NCBI GenBank assembly: GCA_039566865.1
Contig: CM076948.1
Span: forward strand, 25,307,001-25,371,000
Origin: Aurelia coerulea
Lineage: Eukaryota; Cnidaria; Scyphozoa; Semaeostomeae; Ulmaridae
Length of the DNA stretch: 64,000 bases
Direction: 5' to 3'
The translations under genes were made by a program, and so were the position numbers. The notes under the pieces are model-generated. The model made no database searches. It saw nothing but the letters and a program-made list of their open reading frames with translations, and was not told where the DNA came from. Every line of letters starts with the position of its first letter. Positions within the stretch are counted from its first letter, which is position 1. Shown here in pieces: positions 40,501 through 49,377 of this stretch.

Positions 40501-41676
40501 CCTATATTTCATATTATTCTGTTTACTCATTCTCTTTACCCTTCTTTTTGCTTTAATTTTTTTCTAATCAACTTTATGATGTTTACTTTGAGGCTTAAAA
40601 TGAAGTATCCTAGGAAAACTGTTCTGTAGAACTTTATGCATCAAGCAATGGATGAAAATTTAATATGAAAGAATTATGAGAGATACCTACGTTATATTCC
40701 AAAGTTTTGGATTGTAAAAATTTATGTTTTGTCCAAATTACCATTAAAGTGTCTAAATCTTTTGGCTAAAGTTTTTGCACACAGTACTTATATTTGAAGC
40801 CTGCAGTGTGTGTATCTTTGGTACCCCAAATTTATCCTTTAGATCTGGAGAAGAGTCATTTTACAAACAGGATTTCTCTGCCCGATCATTTCCTTGGGCC
40901 TTTTTACAGCATTGCAATCTTTTTGTCAAATCTTATAAACCTTGGTACAATAGAGCTTTAAGCTATTCTGAAAAGAATCATCTGCAAACAACATTTTGTA
41001 GAATTTTCGAATGTGCACAATAGTTATAGAAGTGAGAAGTGATAGAAGTTCTAATGCCACTTGAAAGGACATTGCGTATACAAATGTATAAAAATAGCAC
41101 TCAATCCAGGCTCTTTTGTAGAATAGCTAAAAGGTCTATTATGAACTCTTTTAGGGCCTGATTACATGGGCGAGTTGACCCGCTTGCAGCTCGGATCTAG
41201 CTCAGCTTTGGCTCACCAGTGATCGTGATTACATGGGAGGGTTCACCCACCTGTAGCTCGGCTTTGGCCCCAAGCAAACCCGGCTAAAACCAAAGCTAGG
41301 CTTTATTTGATGATTCACAGTCAAAGCACATGCGTGTACAGCGAGTCAACCTGGCGCTGACTCGGTTGCTGCGATTACATGGGAAAGGCCAGCTCGCCTA
41401 GCCGGGTTGTTGCGATTACATGGGAAAAGCCAGCTCACCTGGCCGGGTTGACCCACTTTCGAAAAACGAGCCAACCCGGCAAAACAGGTTGACTCGCTTC
41501 ATGTAATCGCAAACTGTTTTCATGAAGAATTTGACCGAAGCATTGGGACAACTCAAAGAGCCGGAAACAAGCTACAAGCGGGTCAACTCGCCCATGTAAT
41601 CAGGCCCTTAGTGGTTAAATGAATGCATCTTTCCTTGAATGCAGGTCCACCTGGAATGCAGCCTCCAAGGCAATAA
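28524..41676 (+). CDS. SNRPB: Small nuclear ribonucleoprotein-associated protein B (SmB), complete, 7 exons
   Basis: A core component of the heptameric Sm ring on U1, U2, U4 and U5 snRNPs, acting in pre-mRNA splicing. Coding exons are 28524-28526 (ATG only), 28643-28906, 29354-29453, 36956-37045, 38642-38755, 40162-40338 and 41645-41676. Together they give 780 nt, that is 259 residues plus TAA, close to the usual ~240 of SmB. Residues ~7-80 hold the bipartite Sm fold: Sm1 around [14 protein letters not shown] and Sm2 around [15 protein letters not shown]. Then come GRAAGRG (substrate-like for symmetric arginine dimethylation), [20 protein letters not shown] (almost word for word the known SmB stretch) and a tail with repeated PPPGM motifs. 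All junctions obey GT-AG. The large introns hold a nested LINE (intron 3), a TTAA element (intron 4) and a TTA-flanked palindrome (intron 6). Confidence 0.96.
28643..28906 (+). CDS. SNRPB: SNRPB exon 2: Sm fold
   Basis: Acceptor gatttttag before 28643 and donor gtgagt after 28906, phase zero. It encodes 88 residues covering both Sm motifs, including [20 protein letters not shown] between them. Confidence 0.97.
29354..29453 (+). CDS. SNRPB: SNRPB exon 3: GRG region
   Basis: Acceptor ctctccag before 29354 and donor gttagt after 29453. It encodes [13 protein letters not shown] and ends with one base of a Gly codon completed by exon 4. Confidence 0.93.
30655..31075. repeat. CATGG-rich subterminal repeat array
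   Basis: Roughly thirty CATGG/CCATG words. A block of ~190 bp (CATGGAAAGCATGGGGAATT to GGATAAGCATGGGTAGTG) is duplicated in tandem at ~30750-30846 and ~30926-31020. Confidence 0.85.
31650..32107. mobile_element. TATAAGAAAC-type element nested in the CATGG element
   Basis: TATAAGAAACTTGGATCAGC at the left is mirrored by GCTGATCCAAGTTTCTTATA at the right. A further right end (CAGTTTCTTATAAAAAGACG) lies just inside, and another left end at ~31302, suggesting two nested copies. Confidence 0.65.
32108..33900. other. Interior of the CATGG element, nothing recognised
   Basis: No reading frame over 90 codons and no family resemblance. A short TA run lies at 32668-32688. Confidence 0.4.
33900..34277. 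repeat. Right-hand CATGG/CCATG subterminal array
   Basis: Reverse-sense words (CCATGCTTTCCATGC) dominate. A ~110-bp unit with AAAAGTTGTCCAGAGTAGAT is repeated at ~33970 and ~34078. Confidence 0.8.
34521..35430. other. Second insertion in the LINE, identity unclear
   Basis: LINE coding similarity stops after NVISRLDQ and resumes at [15 protein letters not shown]. Between them are an ATGTCA-type MITE (34696-34795) and a (CTTT)n run at 35362-35387; no terminal repeats were found for the whole block. Confidence 0.45.
34696..34795. mobile_element. ATGTCA-type MITE
   Basis: CTCAAATTAGATGTCATGTG at the left and TCGCGGGCTTCTAATTTGAG at the right, with the shared GATAACGCAAAATTGC interior. Confidence 0.7.
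36735..36926 (-). mobile_element. tRNA-derived SINE, minus strand, near SNRPB exon 4
   Basis: Complement of 22842-23222: GTGAAGGTGAAGTTGCG at the left, B-box complement GTATCGAACCC and A-box complement CCACTGCGCCACAACACC at the right. It ends 29 bp before the exon 4 acceptor. Confidence 0.85.
36956..37045 (+). CDS. SNRPB: SNRPB exon 4
   Basis: Acceptor ctttgtag before 36956 and donor gtacaa after 37045. It encodes [17 protein letters not shown] followed by an Ala run, a stretch diagnostic of SmB/SmN. A SINE ends 29 bp before this exon. Confidence 0.95.
37402..38130. mobile_element. piggyBac-like non-autonomous element in SNRPB intron 4 (729 bp)
   Basis: CCCTTTGCGTGCTG at the left and CAGCATGCAAAGGG at the right, with TTAA at 37398-37401 and 38131-38134. 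TTAACCCTTTG is the classic piggyBac-type terminus. No transposase frame. Confidence 0.85.
38135..38641. other. SNRPB intron 4, right part
   Basis: No feature recognised beyond the exon 5 acceptor tract. Confidence 0.4.
38642..38755 (+). CDS. SNRPB: SNRPB exon 5: Pro/Gly-rich
   Basis: Acceptor gattttatag before 38642 and donor gtttgt after 38755, same one-base phase. It encodes a low-complexity GPPG/PGGPP segment of the proline-rich tail. Confidence 0.92.
38756..40161. other. SNRPB intron 5
   Basis: A weak inverted pair (ACAGTCAAAGTGGAAGAA at ~39045, CTTCTTCCACTTTGACTGT at ~39308) suggests an old MITE. The rest is unassigned AT-rich intron. Confidence 0.4.
40162..40338 (+). CDS. SNRPB: SNRPB exon 6: PPPGM repeats
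   Basis: Acceptor gctattttag before 40162 and donor gtgagt after 40338. It encodes repeated PPPGM units, the SmB tail motif known to bind WW and GYF-type domains of splicing partners. Confidence 0.93.
40339..41153. other. SNRPB intron 6, left part
   Basis: AT-rich; no supported feature. 41040-41150 (AATAGCACTCAATCCAGGCT) resembles 39490-39530 and may be a small duplicated repeat. Confidence 0.35.
41154..41607. mobile_element. TTA-flanked palindromic MITE in SNRPB intron 6 (454 bp)
   Basis: GGGCCTGATTACATGGGCGA at the left and TCGCCCATGTAATCAGGCCC at the right, TTA at 41151-41153 and 41608-41610. A 3-bp TTA duplication with GGG ends fits the PIF/Harbinger group. The interior repeats GATTACATGGGA and AGCCGGGTT words. 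Confidence 0.8.
41645..41676 (+). CDS. SNRPB: SNRPB exon 7: last residues and stop
   Basis: Acceptor gaatgcag before 41645. It encodes PPGMQPPRQ then TAA at 41674-41676. The ending is like the PPGMRPPRP terminus of other SmB proteins. Confidence 0.9.
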
Positions 41677-41906
41677 TCATCAAAAGCTAGGAAAAGAGGA
41701 GGAAGATCGACAGCAAGGTGATATCAAAGGGGATTCTTTGTGATGTCAAGAGAAAAAATACAGACATGGCAAACTGAACTGAACTGTTCCTTGTATAGAA
41801 TGGTAACTAAAATCCTGTTCTGTTCTGTATGGCTTCATAGCGTTTTTTTATGGTCATGGGCTCATGTTGTCATCTGGCAGGAAATCAAATTACAGACCAT
41901 AAGCAC

Positions 41907-41912
41907 AATAAA
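41907..41912 (+). promoter_or_regulatory. Candidate SNRPB poly(A) signal
   Basis: AATAAA lies about 230 bp after the SNRPB stop codon, in an otherwise repeat-free stretch, at a typical 3' UTR distance. Confidence 0.55.
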
Positions 41913-42687
41913 CTGGTAATTGTAAGAAACAGTGGCTAAAGCCTTGTGTTTTCCACATGTAGAAGAAACCTTTGGTCAAGATGTATGAATTGATACAAAT
42001 TTACTGTCAGTCTGTTAGGTTTCACGTTATTTTCTAAATCCCTAGATGTCATTGGAGAGTTTGGTTTTTACCATGTTTAGTAGGTACAAAATAGGACTTG
42101 GCAAGACTTTAAAAGAATAGCAGATGGGATCAGGATTTGTATAATTGTAGTTACATGAGCTTTCATGCAGCATCAGGCCACCCTACCTGGTCCTGTGAAG
42201 TTTGTTCTTTTCATGAAATCTTCGACCAAGGGAGATAGACGATTCCACTTAAAATGGCGTAAAGGAATTTTACACCAAGATATTTGCGAGTATTGGATCG
42301 ATCAAATCAATCGAAATTCAACACGATGCTATGCATGATGGTAAAAATTCTTGTCCACCATGTTAACTGTAATCCTCTCTCCTAACTTCACATTGTTTTC
42401 AAAATCAATGGTGGACTGTCTAGAAGATTCACTGATTATTGTGAAATGTTTCTAAAATGCAGTTGATATTTCCTGTAGCTTTACTTTATTGTTTATATTA
42501 TGTTTAGCATCCTTGAGTAAAAAAAGTAGGTTTTTATGATTGATGGGTTCACTCTCTCTAAATCTCTGACATCGACAACCTATTGAAGATCCTGGAACGG
42601 TTAACACATATCAGCTTAAGTTTCTATGGTGTGGCAGAACAGGTTGGAAAAAGCTTGGGAACTCTGTAGGCGTTCTGATGGTCGGCC

Positions 42688-42689
<2 letters not shown>
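41913..42689. other. Downstream of SNRPB, nothing recognised
   Basis: Possibly extended 3' UTR; no reading frame or repeat boundary supported. Confidence 0.4.
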
Positions 42690-42723
<34 letters not shown>

Positions 42724-42731
42724 CTGATTGA
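42690..42731. repeat. (GATT)n microsatellite
   Basis: About ten GATT units, one with a C interruption, directly followed by a GAGCC-family arm. Confidence 0.95.
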
Positions 42732-42852
42732 GAGCCTTTTTCACCCAGGATCCTTTGCGGGCACACTGCAATTTCAGACTGTCTGAAAATCAAATTTGGT
42801 TGAAGCGGAAGATATGGAACCAACCTGCTGTTGTGAACTGACAGAACACTTT
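42729..42852. mobile_element. GAGCCATTGTCACCC-family arm
   Basis: CACCCAGGATCCTTTGCGGG, CAATTTCAGACTGTCTGAAA and TCAAATTTGG follow the family order; no opposing arm. Confidence 0.65.
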
Positions 42853-43640
42853 GATTGCGAGCAATTATCGGCAAAATGCGGCAATTTGTTTGTTACCACC
42901 CCGGAGTTGTCCTTTACAGTTTCGATATGCCTTAAAGTTAGTCGACGGAAATAAACAGCTAACTCGAGAGCTGCACATACATTTCGAAAATTAGGCCTGT
43001 TGTATTTGGTGATTTCGACACGTGCGAGAAAAATATTTCGTTAGAGGAGCAATAGCATGCGTGGGTGCTTTCGTTGTCTTATTTAGATTACTTCTCACAT
43101 TAAATCAAATCAAGTTATAAGATATTTCTCATCCTCACAAGAAGTTTGGACTTTCATAATCATAGCATCGTTGTGTTGCACAAGTGCACGTTCAGAGAAA
43201 ACTCAGATGTCAATTGCGAGGCGCTGATTCTTTCGCTAACAGCTGCCAATGCCCACTGGTCACGTTGGACGAAAATACTTACATATTGTCTTTTTGAGCG
43301 GATGACGACTGTAATCGGATAACAAGATGCTTGAAATCGCATTTAGTGTTATTCATAGCGAAATTCAAGATAAATTCTCTTTCGATAGTTGCCGCATTTT
43401 TGAAACATAGAAGACATCGCTGGGTGTGGTTCAAAAATAAGTCTATTACATTTCCTTGTTTTGCCTGGCGTGTGGTAGACTGTACAGAGATTTCAAACCG
43501 TAGTCTATCTCAACTCAGTATAAATAGCTGTGCTCACTAAGTATGACTCCGCAGTTGTCAGGTATGTCATGCTTCCTTTTTACTCAAGGAATCCTCAACA
43601 ATTCTATAGTTAGTAGCGCCAGATGAGGTTTTATCTCAAT
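42853..43640. other. Intergenic sequence, nothing recognised
   Basis: Only short reading frames; no supported feature. Confidence 0.4.
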
Positions 43641-43689
43641 TCTAAATTTATGGATAGTGTTGCCCGTGAAAAAGACTGTTTCTGGGCCC

Positions 43690-43820
43690 ATGCATTTTTC
43701 GGCAAATAGGCCTTTGAAAAATCACCATCTTTGAACCCGATAGATTTTGCGGCGAAAAGCAAGAATTTTTCTCGAGAATGGGCCCTTTTCAACAATACCC
43801 ATTGTTGCCCAAAAAGTCAT
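43690..43820. repeat. Diverged outlying monomers of the 69-bp satellite
   Basis: TTTTTCGGCAAATAGGCC and the block TTTTCAACAATACCCATTGT then TGCCCAAAAAGT follow the monomer order with many substitutions, ~300 bp outside the main array. Confidence 0.55.
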
Positions 43821-44096
43821 TTTATTTCATTCATTTCATTTTATATTCTTTCAACATGGTAACCCCGTCGACAAAGGTCGCTTTTCAGGGGGCCGTGACT
43901 AAAATTTACAATTTAATTTACATGTTGAAATCTACAAACGAAAATAAATAATACAATTACAGAACTAAAGTGAAATTAAAATTAATACATGATGTTAAAA
44001 CCGAGATTGATAAAACCAAGGGTGGCAGGACACAATCAGACCGGACCAGAACAGATCAAACCCCATGCCCACCCTGAAATGCCACACTTTCATGTA
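43821..44096 (-). mobile_element. Probable LINE 3' UTR remnant, minus strand
   Basis: Minus strand reads CGACGGGGTTACCATGTTGA followed by an (ATGAA)n-type tail, the style of CR1/L2 3' ends. It separates the outlying monomers from the main satellite. Confidence 0.4.
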
Positions 44097-44667
44097 GCAC
44101 CCCATGTAGTAAGCCTGTAGCCTTTACTTTTTCGGGAAAATAGGCCCTTTTTGAAGATACCCATTTTTGCCCAAAACGCAAGCCTATAGCCTTTATTTTT
44201 TTTGGGAAAATAGGCCTTTTTCGAAAATACCTATTTTTGTTCAAAAAGTAAGACTAGAGCCTTTACTTTCTCGGGAAAATAGGCCCTTTTCGAAAGTACC
44301 TATTTTTGCTCAAAAAGTAAGGCTATAGCCTTTATTTTTTTGGAAAAATAGGCCCTTTTCGAAAGTACCTATTTTTGCTCAAAAAGTAAGCCTATAGCCT
44401 TTACTTTTTCGGGAAAATAGGCCCTTTTCGAAAGTACCTATTTTTGCTCAAAAAGTAAGGCTATAGCCTTTATTTTTTTTGGAAAAATAGGCCCTTTTCG
44501 AAAGTACCTATTTTTGCTCAAAAAGTAAGCCTATAGCCTTTACTTTCTCGGGAAAATAGGCCTTTTCTGAAGGTACCCATTTTTGCCAAAAAAGTAAGCC
44601 TATAGCCTTTATTTTTTTGGAAAAATAGGCCCTTTTCGAAAGTACCCATTTTGCGGAAAAAAGTAAG

Positions 44668-45890
44668 GCTAAATTAGAGGCCTATGGGTTTCATGAAAAA
44701 AGCTTGCGACTGATGTATAGCTACCTAACGAATCGGAAACAGAGTGTAAAAATTGGGTCTTACAAAAGTTCTCAGAGCAATGTGAAGATAGGCGTCCCCC
44801 AAGGCTCCGTTCTTGGGCCCTTGCTATTCAACATCTTTCTAAATGATTTATTCTATATGAAATTAAATTCAGAAATATGTAATTTTGCTGACGATAACAC
44901 CGTGTATTCATGTGGCACTCGTATAAGCGAAATTACGACAAATTTAGAAAACGACCTAAGTACACTCCTAAATTGGTTTTATGCTAATGGTATGGTGGCA
45001 AACCCTGATAAGTTCCAATTGATGTTCCTGGGACTAAATGAAAAACATAAGTTACGCTTGAATATTGAGGGTGTAAAAATATCGTCCACTGAACATGTTA
45101 AACTTCTTGGAATCGAAATTGACAACAAGCTTCGATTAAATAAGCATGTAAAAACACTCTGCGACAAAACAAACAGAAAAGTCAGTGTTTTTAGGAGGTT
45201 AAATATTTATCTCTCAAGAGAACAGGCAATGAAACTGTGCAACACAGTAATTATCTCAAGCTTTAACTATTGCCCATTAGTGTGGATGTTTTGTGGCAAA
45301 GATGCCAACCATAAAATAAACCGTACCCATAAGCGTGCTTTAAGAATACTCCACAATGATTACGACTCTTCCTTTGATACACTTTTGGAGAAAAGTGACA
45401 CTGTAACGATCCATATTAAAAATCTCCAAAAATTGATGCTAGAAATCTTTAAGTCAATGAACCAGCTAAATCCATCATACACCTGGCACCTCCATGAAAG
45501 GAAGGAGATTCAGTATGACCTCGGAACTAAGCATCTGTGTAAATTGCCGATTACGAGGACGATAAAATTTGGCATGGAGTCGCTCTCATTCAGAGGAAGC
45601 ATATTGTGGAACAATCTTAACGATGAAATAAAGGAGCTATCAACGGTTGCAAGCTTTAAAACAAAGATCAAAACCTGGACGGGTGAACAATGTAATTGCC
45701 GAATTTGTAAATAGCCTGTCCACTACGTTATGTATATTTCTTAGAAATTTGTAAATTATATTGTAAATAGTTGGTATAAATTAGTTTCTTCTTTAAACTA
45801 TGTAACACCAACTTTCAAGAATGTTTATGATTCATGATTTATTTATTTATTTATAAAAAAAATTAAATTAAAATTAAAAAATAAAAAATA
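44668..45890 (+). mobile_element. CR1/Jockey-like LINE 3' fragment inserted in the satellite
   Basis: An intact frame from 44668 to the stop at 45712-45714 encodes [39 protein letters not shown] and the catalytic FADD box, through the C-terminal EQCNCRICK. A 3' UTR and A/T-rich tail reach ~45890, where the satellite resumes at TAGCC. The 5' junction is at a satellite GGCTA. The absence of stops suggests a fairly young insertion, but the front of the RT and the endonuclease are missing. Confidence 0.9.
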
Positions 45891-48800
45891 TAGCCATTAC
45901 TTTTTCGGGAAAATAGGCCCGTTTTGAAGGTACCTATTTTTGCCCAAAACGTAAGCCTATAGCCTTTACTTTTTTGGAAAAATAGGCCCTTTTCGAAAGT
46001 ACCCATTTTGCGGAAAAAAGTGAGGCTATGGCCTTTACTTTTTCGGGAAAATAGGCCCGTTTTGAAGGTACCTACTTTTGCCCAAAAAGTAAGCCTATAG
46101 CCTTTACTTTTTTGGAAAAATAGGCCCTTTTCGAAAATACCCATGTTGCGGAAAAAAGTAAGGCTATAGCCTTTACTTTTTCGGGAAAATAGGCCCTTTT
46201 TGAAGGTACCCATTTTTGCCCAAAAAGTAAGCCTATAGCCTTTACTTTTTTGGGAAAATAGGCCCTTTTCGAAAATACCTATTTTTGTTCAAAAAGTAAG
46301 GCTATAGCCTTTACTTTCTCGGGAAAATAGGCCCTTTTCGAAAGTACCTATTTTTGCTCAAAAAGTAAGGCTATAGCCTTTATTTTTTTGGAAAAATAGG
46401 CCCTTTTCGAAAGTACCTATTTTTGCTCAAAAAGTAAGCCTATAGCCTTTACTTTTTCGGGAAAATAGGCCCTTTTCGAAAGTACCTATTTTTGCTCAAA
46501 ACGTAAGGCTATAGCCTTTATTTTTTTTGGAAAAATAGGCCCTTTTCGAAAGTACCTATTTTTGTTCAAAAAGTAAGGATATAGCCTTTACTTTCTCGGG
46601 AAAATAGGCCCTTTCTGAAGGTACCCATTTTTGCCAAAAATATAAGCCTATAGCCTTTATTTTTTTGGAAAAATAGGCCCTTTTCGAAAGTACCCATTTT
46701 GCGGAAAAAAGTAAGGCTATAGCCTTTACTTTTTCGGGAAAATAGGCCCGTTTTGAAGGTACCTACTTTTGCCCAAAACGTAAGCCTTTACTTTTTTGGA
46801 AAAATAGGCCCTTTTCGAAAATACCCATTTTGCGGAAAAAAGTAAGGCTATAGCCTTTACTTTTTCGCGAAAATAGGCCCTTTTTGAAGGTACCCATTTT
46901 TGCCCAAAAAGTAAGCCTATACCCTTTACTTTTTTCGAAAAATAGGCCCTTTTCGAAAATACCCATTTTGCGGAAAAAAAGTAAGGCTATAGCCTTTACT
47001 TTTTCGGGAAAATAGGCCCTTTTCGAAAATACCCATTTTGCGGAAAAAAGTAAGCCTATAGCCTTTACCTTTTTGGAAAAATAGGCCCTTTTCGAAAGTA
47101 CCTATTTTTGTTCAAAAAGTAAGGATATAGCCTTTACTTTCTCGGGAAAATAGGCCCTTTCTGAAGGTACCCATTTTTGCCAAAAAAGTAAGCCTATAGC
47201 CTTTATTTTTTTGGAAAAATAGGCCCTTTTCGAAAGTACCTATTTTTGCTCAAAAAGTAAGCCTATAGCCTTTACTTTTTCGGGAAAATAGGCCCTTTTC
47301 GAAAGTACCTATTTTTGCTCAAAAAGTAAGGCTATAGCCTTTACTTTCTCGGGAAAATAGGCCCTTTCTGAAGGTACCCATTTTTGCCAAAAAAGTAAGC
47401 CTATAGCCTTTACTTTTTCGGGAAAATAGGCCCTTTTCGAAAATACCTATTTTTGCTCAAAGAGTAAGGCTATAGCCTTTACTTTTTCGGGAAAATAGGC
47501 CCTTTTCGAAAGTACCTATTTTTGCTCAAAAAGTAAGGCTATAGCCTTTACTTTCTCGGGAAAATAGGCCCTTTCTGAAGGTACCCATTTTTGCCAAAAA
47601 AGTAAGCCTATAGCCTTTATTTTTTTGGAAAAATAGGCCCTTTTCGAAAGTACCATTTTGCGGAAAAAAGTAAGGCTATAGCCTTTACTTTTTCGGGAAA
47701 ATAGGCCCGTTTTGAAGGTACTACTTTTGCCCAAAACGTAAGCCTATAGCCTTTACTTTTTTGGAAAAATAGGCCCTTTTCGAAAATACCAATTTTGCGG
47801 AAAAAAGTAAGGCTATAGCCTTTACTTTTTCGGGAAAATAGGCCCGTTTTGAAGGTACCTACTTTTGCCCAAAAAGTAAGCCTATAGCCTTTACTTTTTT
47901 GGAAAAATAGGCCCTTTTCGAAAATACCCATTTTGCGGAAAAAAGTAAGGCTATAGCCTTTACTTTTTCGGGAAAATAGGCCCGTTTTGAAGGTACCTAT
48001 TTTTGCCCAAAACGTAAGCCTATACCCTTTACTTTTTTGGAAAAATAGGCCCTTTTCGAAAGTACCCATTTTGCGGAAAAAAAGTAAGGCTATAGCCTTT
48101 ACTTTTTCGGGAAAATAGGCCCGTTTTGAAGGTACCTATTTTTGCCCAAAACGTAAGCCTATAGCCTTTACTTTTTCGGGAAAATAGGCCCTTTTCGAAA
48201 ATACCCATTTTGCGGAAAAAAGTAAGCCTATAGCCTTTACCTTTTTGGGAAAATAGGCCCTTGTCCAAAATACCCATTTTGCGGAAAAAAAGTAAGGCTA
48301 TAGCCTTTACTTTTTCGGGAAAATAGGCCCGTTTTGAAGGTACCTATTTTTGCCCAAAACGTAAGACTATAGCCTTTACTTTTTCGGGAAAATAGGTCCG
48401 TTTGGAAGGTACCTATTTTTGCCCAAAACGTAAGCCTATAGCCTTTACTTTTTTGGAAAAATAGGCCCTTTTCGAAAGTACCCATTTTGCGGAAAAAAAG
48501 TAAGGCTATAGCCTTTATATTTTCGGGTAATAGGCCCGTTTTGAAGGTACCTATTTTTGCCCAAAACATAAGCCTATAGCCTTTACTTTTTCGGGAAAAT
48601 AGGCCCTTTTCGAAAATACCCATTTTGCGGAAAAAGTAAGCCTATAGCCTTTATTTTTTTGGAAAAATAGGCCCTTTTCGAAAGTACCTATTTTTGCTCA
48701 AAAAGTAAGCCTATAGCCTTTACTTTTTCGGGAAAATAGGCCCTTTTCGAAAGTACCTATTTTTGCTCAAAAAGTAAGGCTATAGCCTTTACTTTCTCGG

Positions 48801-49377
48801 GAAAATAGGCCCTTTCTGAAGGTACCCATTTTTGCCAAAAAAGTAAGCCTATAGCCTTTATTTTTTTGGAAAAATAGGCCCTTTTCGAAAGTACCATTTT
48901 GCGGAAAAAAGTAAGGCTATAGCCTTTACTTTTTCGGGAAAATAGGCCCGTTTTGAAGGTACCTACTTTTGCCCAAAAAGTAAGCCTATAGCCTTTACTT
49001 TTTTGGAAAAATAGGCCCTTTTCGAAAATATCCATTTTGCGGAAAAAAGTAAGGCTATAGCCTTTACTTTTTCGGGAAAATAGGCCCGTTTTGAAAGTAC
49101 CTATTTTTGCCCAAAACGTAAGCCTATACCCTTTACTTTTTTGGAAAAATAGGCCCTTTTCGAAAGTACCCATTTTGCGGAAAAAAAGTAAGGCTATAGC
49201 CTTTACTTTTTCGGGAAAATAGGCCCGTTTTGAAGGTACCTATTTTTGCCCAAAACGTAAGCCTATAGCCTTTACTTTTTCGGGAAAATAGGCCCTTTTT
49301 GAAAATACCCATTTTGCGGAAAAAAGTAAGCCTATAGCCTTTACTTTTTCGGAAAAATAGGCCCTTTTCGAAAGTAC

